A program made the position numbers and the translations under genes. From the NCBI GenBank assembly GCA_019247255.1, contig JAFAPJ010000395.1, forward strand, positions 1 through 8,944: a stretch of DNA of 8,944 nt, in the 5' to 3' direction. Source of the stretch: Methylobacteriaceae bacterium (GTDB lineage Bacteria > Pseudomonadota > Alphaproteobacteria > Rhizobiales > Beijerinckiaceae). Under the pieces are notes generated by a model, which made no database searches, was not told the origin of the DNA, and saw only the letters and a program-made list of their open reading frames with translations. Shown here in pieces: positions 5,744 through 8,944 of this stretch; within the stretch, counting starts at the first letter, position 1; the number at the start of each line of letters is the position of its first letter.

Positions 5744-6784
5744 TCAGCCGCGCGCGATTCGCCAGCCGATCTCGGCAAGCAGCGTCGCGCGGTCGCCATG
5801 CGTGTGCGCCTCGGACGAGGAGGCGTTGCCCTGCTTCGCGCGGGCGAGCACGCCTTCCAGGATGACGGCGATCCGGAAGAGCGAGAAGGCGATGTGGAAG
5901 GGCGTCACAGGATCCTGTCGTCCTGTGCGCTCGCGGTAGAGCGCCACGTACTCGGCCTCGCTCGGGATGCCGAGGCCGCCGAGGTCGAGCCCGGCCATGC
6001 CCCGGAAGGCTTCGGGCGGCACGTGGTAGGGGATCAGGTTGTAGGCGAGGTCGGCGAGCGGGTGCCCGAGCGTCGACAGCTCCCAATCGAGGATGCCGAT
6101 CACGCGCGGGGCGTCCGCCGCGAAGATCATGTTGTCGAGGCGGAAATCGCCGTGGCAGATCGCCGTGTCGTCGCCGGCCGGCAGGTGGGCCGGCAGCCAT
6201 TCGGCCAAGCGGTCGATCGCGGGGTTGTCCCGGGTGCGCGAGCCCTCCCACTGCTTCGACCAGCGCCCGATCTGCCGGGCGAAGTAGTTGCCGGGCCGCC
6301 CGAAATCAGCGAGGCCGAGCGCCTGCCAATCGGCCTGATGCAGCCGGGCGAGCGCGTTCGCCATGCCTTCGTAGATGCCGGACCGCGCCTCGCGCGGCAG
6401 CTCGGGCAGGGTCGGCTCCCAGAAGATCCGGCCCCGCAGGCGCTCCATGAGGTAGAAGGGCGTGCCGATGACAGCCCGGTCGTCGCAGAAGAGGACGGGC
6501 TTCGGCACCGGCACGTCCGTCCGGGCGAGCGCGTCGAGCACGCGATACTCGCGATCGACCGCGTGAGCGGAGGGCAGGAGCTCGCCCGGCGGCTGCTTGC
6601 GCAGGACGAAATCGCCGCCCGTCGTGACGATGAGGAAGGTCGGGTTCGATTGCCCGCCCCGCATCTGGCGGATGTCGGTGATCGCGAGCCCGAGCCGGTC
6701 GCCGACGAGTTCGTCGAGCCGCGCCGGGTCGAAGCGGTGCGCCTCCCGGACCGGGATGGTCTCGGTATTCTCCACCTGTGTCAT
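5744..6784 (-). CDS. APH-fold phosphotransferase (ACAD10/11 kinase-domain-like, LvaA-like)
   Basis: A 346-residue kinase of the aminoglycoside phosphotransferase/choline-kinase superfamily. Visible motifs are the nucleotide loop RGGQSNPTF at 42-50, the ATP-binding Lys63 in FVLRKQPPG with Glu79 downstream, the catalytic loop CHGDFRLDN at 210-218 (Asp213 base, Asn218), and the metal-binding ILDWELSTLGHPLADLAY at 231-248 (Asp233). The lineage matches the kinase half of ACAD10/ACAD11 and LvaA of the Pseudomonas levulinate pathway, which phosphorylates the 4-hydroxyl of a 4-hydroxyacyl-CoA. An ACAD11-like dehydrogenase is encoded just upstream, which supports that reading over antibiotic resistance. 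The ATG at 6784 has only a weak upstream purine stretch. The gene ends 3 nt from the convergent PHA-synthase-like gene. Family is certain; the substrate is inferred. Confidence 0.88.
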   Translation of the reverse strand: MTQVENTETIPVREAHRFDPARLDELVGDRLGLAITDIRQMRGGQSNPTFLIVTTGGDFVLRKQPPGELLPSAHAVDREYRVLDALARTDVPVPKPVLFCDDRAVIGTPFYLMERLRGRIFWEPTLPELPREARSGIYEGMANALARLHQADWQALGLADFGRPGNYFARQIGRWSKQWEGSRTRDNPAIDRLAEWLPAHLPAGDDTAICHGDFRLDNMIFAADAPRVIGILDWELSTLGHPLADLAYNLIPYHVPPEAFRGMAGLDLGGLGIPSEAEYVALYRERTGRQDPVTPFHIAFSLFRIAVILEGVLARAKQGNASSSEAHTHGDRATLLAEIGWRIARG

Positions 6785-6811
6785 GGCCGGGCCTATCCGG
6801 GGGCTCCGCCT

Positions 6812-6898
6812 ATCCCGGCGAAAGCCGGGATCCAGCTTCGTCGAGCTCGAGCCGAGCCGGACTTGAACCTGGGCCCCGGCTTTCGCCGGGGTGAGCGG
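6812..6898. repeat. Palindromic double-hairpin intergenic repeat, copy A
   Basis: An 87-base element filling most of the gap between the dehydrogenase and phosphotransferase genes. Left hairpin: ATCCCGGC (6812-6819), GAAA loop, GCCGGGAT (6824-6831), followed by CCAGC. Right hairpin: CCTGGG leads into CCCCGGC (6874-6880), TTTC loop, GCCGGGG (6885-6891), then TGAGCGG. The two hairpins are near reverse complements of each other, so the whole element can fold back on itself. Copy B in this window shares both hairpins and the GAGCGG end. It resembles the abundant palindromic intergenic repeats (REP/RIME-like) of many alphaproteobacteria. There is no T tract, so it is not a typical intrinsic terminator. 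Confidence 0.8.
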
Positions 6899-6905
6899 GT
6901 CGGCG

Positions 6906-8150
6906 TCAATGCGCCCGCGCCTCCGCGCCGCCCCGCCGGTTCGCGCCCTGGTGCTTCTTCAGCTCGATTTTGGCGACGGTCTCGCGATGGACCTCGTCCG
7001 GCCCGTCCGCGAGGCGGAGCGTCCGCGAATGGGCGTAGGCGGCGGCGAGGTGGAAATCCTCGGACAGCCCGCCGGCGCCGCAGACCTGGATCGCGCGGTC
7101 GACGACCTGGCAGGCGACGTTCGGGGCCACGACCTTGATCATCGCGATCTCGGCCCGGGCCGCCTTGTTGCCGACCGTGTCCATCATCTGGGCGGCCTGC
7201 AGGGTCAGAAGCCGGGCCTGGTCGATCTCCATCCGGGATTCGGCGACGAGGTGGCGCGTCACGCCCTGGTCGGCGATCGTTCCGCCGAAGACGTGGCGGG
7301 ACAGCGCGCGCCGGCACATCGTCTCGAGCGCCCGCTCGGCGACCCCGATCGAGCGCATGCAATGGTGGATGCGGCCGGGCCCGAGCCGGCCCTGCGCGAT
7401 CTCGAAGCCGCGCCCCTCGCCGAGAAGGATGTTCGCCTTCGGCACTCGCACGTCCTTGAAGACGATCTCGGCATGGCCGTGGGGCGCGTCGTCGTAGCCG
7501 AAGACGGTCAGCGGGCGCACGATCGTGACGCCCGGCGTGTCCATGGGGACGAGCACCATCGATTGCTGCCGATGCTTCTCCGCGCCGGGGTCCGTCTTGC
7601 CCATGAGGATCGCGATCCGGCAGCGCGGATCCGGCGCGCCGGTGATCCACCATTTGCGGCCGTTGATGACGTAATGGTCGCCGTCGGGCCGGATCTCGGT
7701 CTCGATGTTCGTCGCGTCCGAGGAGGCGACCGCCGGCTCCGTCATGGCGAAGCAGGAGCGGATCTCGCCCTCAAGCAGCGGTGCGAGCCAGCGCTCCTTC
7801 TGGGCCGGCGTCCCGTAGCGGATCAGCGTCTCCATGTTGCCCGTGTCCGGCGCCGAGCAGTTGAACGGCTCCGCGCCGATCGGCGAGCGCCCCATGACCT
7901 CGCAGATCTGCGCGTAATCGACGTTCGAGAGACCGTCCGGATAGTGGTCCTTCGGCAGGAACAGGTTCCAGAGCCCCTGGGCCTTCGCTTCGCGCTTCAG
8001 CTCCTCCATCACGGGCGGGATGGTCCAGCGATCGGCCGCGGAGGCGACGAAGGCGTCGTATTCACGCTCGGCCGGGTAGACGTGCTCCTCCATGAAGGCG
8101 GCGACGCGGTCGCGCAGCTCCTCGGCGCGCGGGGTCATGGCGAAGATCAT
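6906..8150 (-). CDS. Acyl-CoA dehydrogenase family protein, ACAD10/11-like (LvaC-like)
   Basis: A 414-residue FAD-dependent acyl-CoA dehydrogenase, full length for the family. The N-terminal helical domain covers about 1-130. The middle beta domain has the FAD/substrate signature [17 protein letters not shown] at 133-149 and the block [12 protein letters not shown] at 166-177. The C-terminal domain carries [20 protein letters not shown] at 258-277, [12 protein letters not shown] at 355-366 and [16 protein letters not shown] at 379-394. The [13 protein letters not shown] and ADGPDEVH forms are characteristic of the ACAD10/ACAD11/LvaC branch. At the position of the usual catalytic Glu (YEGT in medium-chain enzymes) there is Asp382. 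In LvaC and ACAD11 the reaction is linked to elimination of a 4-phosphate from acyl-CoA; the kinase gene downstream fits this. The start at 8150 is chosen over Met5 because AGGAG lies 7 nt before it. The C-terminal tail from about 402 is Arg/Ala-rich. A palindromic repeat sits in the gap on each side. Confidence 0.9.
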   Translation of the reverse strand: MIFAMTPRAEELRDRVAAFMEEHVYPAEREYDAFVASAADRWTIPPVMEELKREAKAQGLWNLFLPKDHYPDGLSNVDYAQICEVMGRSPIGAEPFNCSAPDTGNMETLIRYGTPAQKERWLAPLLEGEIRSCFAMTEPAVASSDATNIETEIRPDGDHYVINGRKWWITGAPDPRCRIAILMGKTDPGAEKHRQQSMVLVPMDTPGVTIVRPLTVFGYDDAPHGHAEIVFKDVRVPKANILLGEGRGFEIAQGRLGPGRIHHCMRSIGVAERALETMCRRALSRHVFGGTIADQGVTRHLVAESRMEIDQARLLTLQAAQMMDTVGNKAARAEIAMIKVVAPNVACQVVDRAIQVCGAGGLSEDFHLAAAYAHSRTLRLADGPDEVHRETVAKIELKKHQGANRRGGAEARAH

Positions 8151-8157
8151 CGGATAG

Positions 8158-8162
8158 CTCCT
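8158..8162 (-). promoter_or_regulatory. Ribosome binding site of the ACAD10/11-like gene
   Basis: AGGAG on the minus strand, 7 nt before the ATG at 8150. It supports MIFAMTPR as the N-terminus over the internal Met at residue 5. Confidence 0.6.
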
Positions 8163-8170
8163 GCCCGCTC

Positions 8171-8254
8171 ATCCCGGCGCAAGCCGGGATTCAGCCGCGG
8201 GCCAAGACGGTTGCACGCGGCGACCTGGACCCCGGCCTGCGCCGGGGCGAGCGG
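8171..8254. repeat. Palindromic double-hairpin intergenic repeat, copy B
   Basis: An 84-base element in the gap between the two acyl-CoA dehydrogenase genes. Left hairpin: ATCCCGGC (8171-8178), GCAA loop, GCCGGGAT (8183-8190), followed by TCAGC. Right hairpin: CCTGGA leads into CCCCGGC (8230-8236), CTGC loop, GCCGGGG (8241-8247), then CGAGCGG. Stems are identical to copy A while the loops and central spacer differ; both left-hand loops are GNRA tetraloops. It begins only 8 bases beyond the AGGAG ribosome binding site of the downstream gene, so in mRNA the structure lies just 5' of that site. Confidence 0.8.
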
Positions 8255-8271
8255 CGCGCCTCGCGGGGACG

Positions 8272-8944
8272 TCACGCCGCGGCCTCGAACAGGCTGCCGC
8301 GCTCAGCCAAGCGCGCGAGGTGGTGATCCGCGTCGCCGAAGGCCGTGTCGATCATGGTCATGCGCTTGAAGTAATGGCCGATCTTGTACTCCATCGTGAC
8401 CCCGACGCCGCCGTGGAGTTGGATCGATTGCTGGCCGATGAAGCGGCCCGATCGGCCGATCTGCACCTTGGTGGCGGACATCGCGGCCGCCCGTTCGGCC
8501 GCGTCGTCGCTCGCCGCCATCATGGTCCCGTAATAGGCCATGGAGCGGAGCTGCTCGCCGGCCACGACCATGTCCGCCGCGCGATGCTGGAGCGCCTGGA
8601 AGGCCCCGATCGCGACGCCGAACTGCTTGCGGGTCTTGATGTAGTCGACCGTGACCTTGACCATCTCGTCGGCGATCCCGACGGCCTCGGCCGCGAGCGC
8701 CGCGATGCCTTCGTGGACGACCCGTTCGAGGGGCGCGAGCCCACCTTCGGGGTCGCCCAGGACAGCGTCCGGGCCGACCCGGACGTTCTCGAGGCCGATC
8801 TCGGCGGCGCGCATCCAGTCCTGGGTCGGGTAGCCGCGCCGGGATAGGCCGGCGGCCTTCGCGTCCACGAGAAAGAGGCCGATCCCGCCCGTGTCGCGGC
8901 GCGAGCCGGCCGTGCGGGCCGTCACGACGAGCGTGTCCGCGCCC
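8272..8944 (-). CDS. Acyl-CoA dehydrogenase, C-terminal part, resembling pimeloyl-CoA dehydrogenase small subunit; 5' part beyond the window
   Basis: The last 223 codons of an acyl-CoA dehydrogenase that stays open to the right edge; the family is usually about 380 residues, so about 160 N-terminal residues are missing. The visible part starts in the beta domain (GADTLVVTARTAG, then GIGLFLVDAKAAGL and RRGYPTQD), then gives the C-terminal helical domain with TRKQFGVAIGAFQALQHRAADM (key residues RKQFG and QALQH), IQLHGGVGVTMEY and FKRMTMIDTAFGDADHHLARLA. The ending IDTAFGDADHHL and the RGYPTQD block look like the PimD-type small subunit. At the expected catalytic position (YEGT) the sequence is AFGD, so the usual Glu is absent, as in the non-catalytic partners of heteromeric acyl-CoA dehydrogenases. 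A large-subunit gene could lie beyond the right edge. The GTG at 8925 is internal, not the start. The gene precedes the ACAD10/11-like gene by 121 bases on the same strand, so the two may be cotranscribed in fatty- or dicarboxylic-acid oxidation. Confidence 0.85.
   Translation of the reverse strand, partial: GADTLVVTARTAGSRRDTGGIGLFLVDAKAAGLSRRGYPTQDWMRAAEIGLENVRVGPDAVLGDPEGGLAPLERVVHEGIAALAAEAVGIADEMVKVTVDYIKTRKQFGVAIGAFQALQHRAADMVVAGEQLRSMAYYGTMMAASDDAAERAAAMSATKVQIGRSGRFIGQQSIQLHGGVGVTMEYKIGHYFKRMTMIDTAFGDADHHLARLAERGSLFEAAA

Noticed and set aside
5744..6784. Antibiotic-resistance aminoglycoside phosphotransferase
   Set aside because: The fold is shared, but the sequence type and the adjacent dehydrogenase point to the ACAD10/11-LvaA metabolic branch.
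6812..6891. Repeat hairpins as intrinsic terminators
   Set aside because: Strong GC stems but no following T tract on either strand, and the same element recurs between two cotranscribed-looking genes.
6812..8254. The two flanking repeats as ends of a mobile element or att sites carrying the dehydrogenase gene
   Set aside because: No recombinase or transposase gene, no target-site duplication seen, and the element type is a common dispersed intergenic repeat.
5798..8369. Plus-strand open frames of 446 and 492 codons over the phosphotransferase and acyl-CoA dehydrogenase genes
   Set aside because: They read antisense through complete kinase and dehydrogenase motifs and straight through the intergenic repeats.

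Overview
This is GC-rich DNA (about 70% by eye) with dense, mostly GC-ending coding sequence. It has paired GC-rich intergenic palindromes and protein families typical of Alphaproteobacteria, most likely Hyphomicrobiales (the Methylobacterium/Salinarimonas neighbourhood is a guess). Seven protein genes fill almost the whole window, two of them cut by its edges. No stretch over 300 bases lacks a gene. I saw no tRNA, rRNA, CRISPR array, transposase or prophage gene.

Left block (1-2877, minus strand, three-gene operon). In transcription order it encodes a periplasmic OpuCC/OsmF-type substrate-binding protein, a histidine ammonia-lyase (HAL) family protein, and an OpuCB/ProW-type permease that runs off the left edge. 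Spacing is 4 nt, then a 4-nt GTGA overlap. The HAL-family protein lacks the Ala-Ser-Gly triad that forms the MIO cofactor, reading G-E-S-D instead, but keeps other active-site landmarks. A betaine-type ABC importer plus a MIO-less HAL homologue is what one would expect for uptake and trimethylamine elimination of a trimethylated histidine such as ergothioneine or hercynine. This is the window's best candidate for an unusual system. The substrate is inferred, not shown.

Middle block (3003-5740, plus strand). An iron-containing alcohol dehydrogenase overlaps by 4 nt a 519-residue protein that looks like a PhaE-type N-terminal half joined to a PhaC-type alpha/beta-hydrolase half. The PhaC nucleophile Cys is Ala and the catalytic His is not visible, so it is probably a non-catalytic PHA-synthase-like protein. 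A 125-base divergent intergenic region with a perfect 16-bp palindrome separates this block from the left one.

Right block (5744-8944, minus strand). In transcription order it encodes the C-terminal part of an acyl-CoA dehydrogenase resembling the pimeloyl-CoA dehydrogenase small subunit, a complete ACAD10/11-like (LvaC-like) acyl-CoA dehydrogenase, and an APH-fold phosphotransferase (LvaA-like). The last two correspond to the two halves of vertebrate ACAD10/ACAD11 and suggest a 4-hydroxyacyl-CoA phosphorylation/elimination route. Both gaps in this block carry one copy of the same double-hairpin palindromic repeat. The phosphotransferase converges on the PHA-synthase-like gene with only 3 bases between stop codons.
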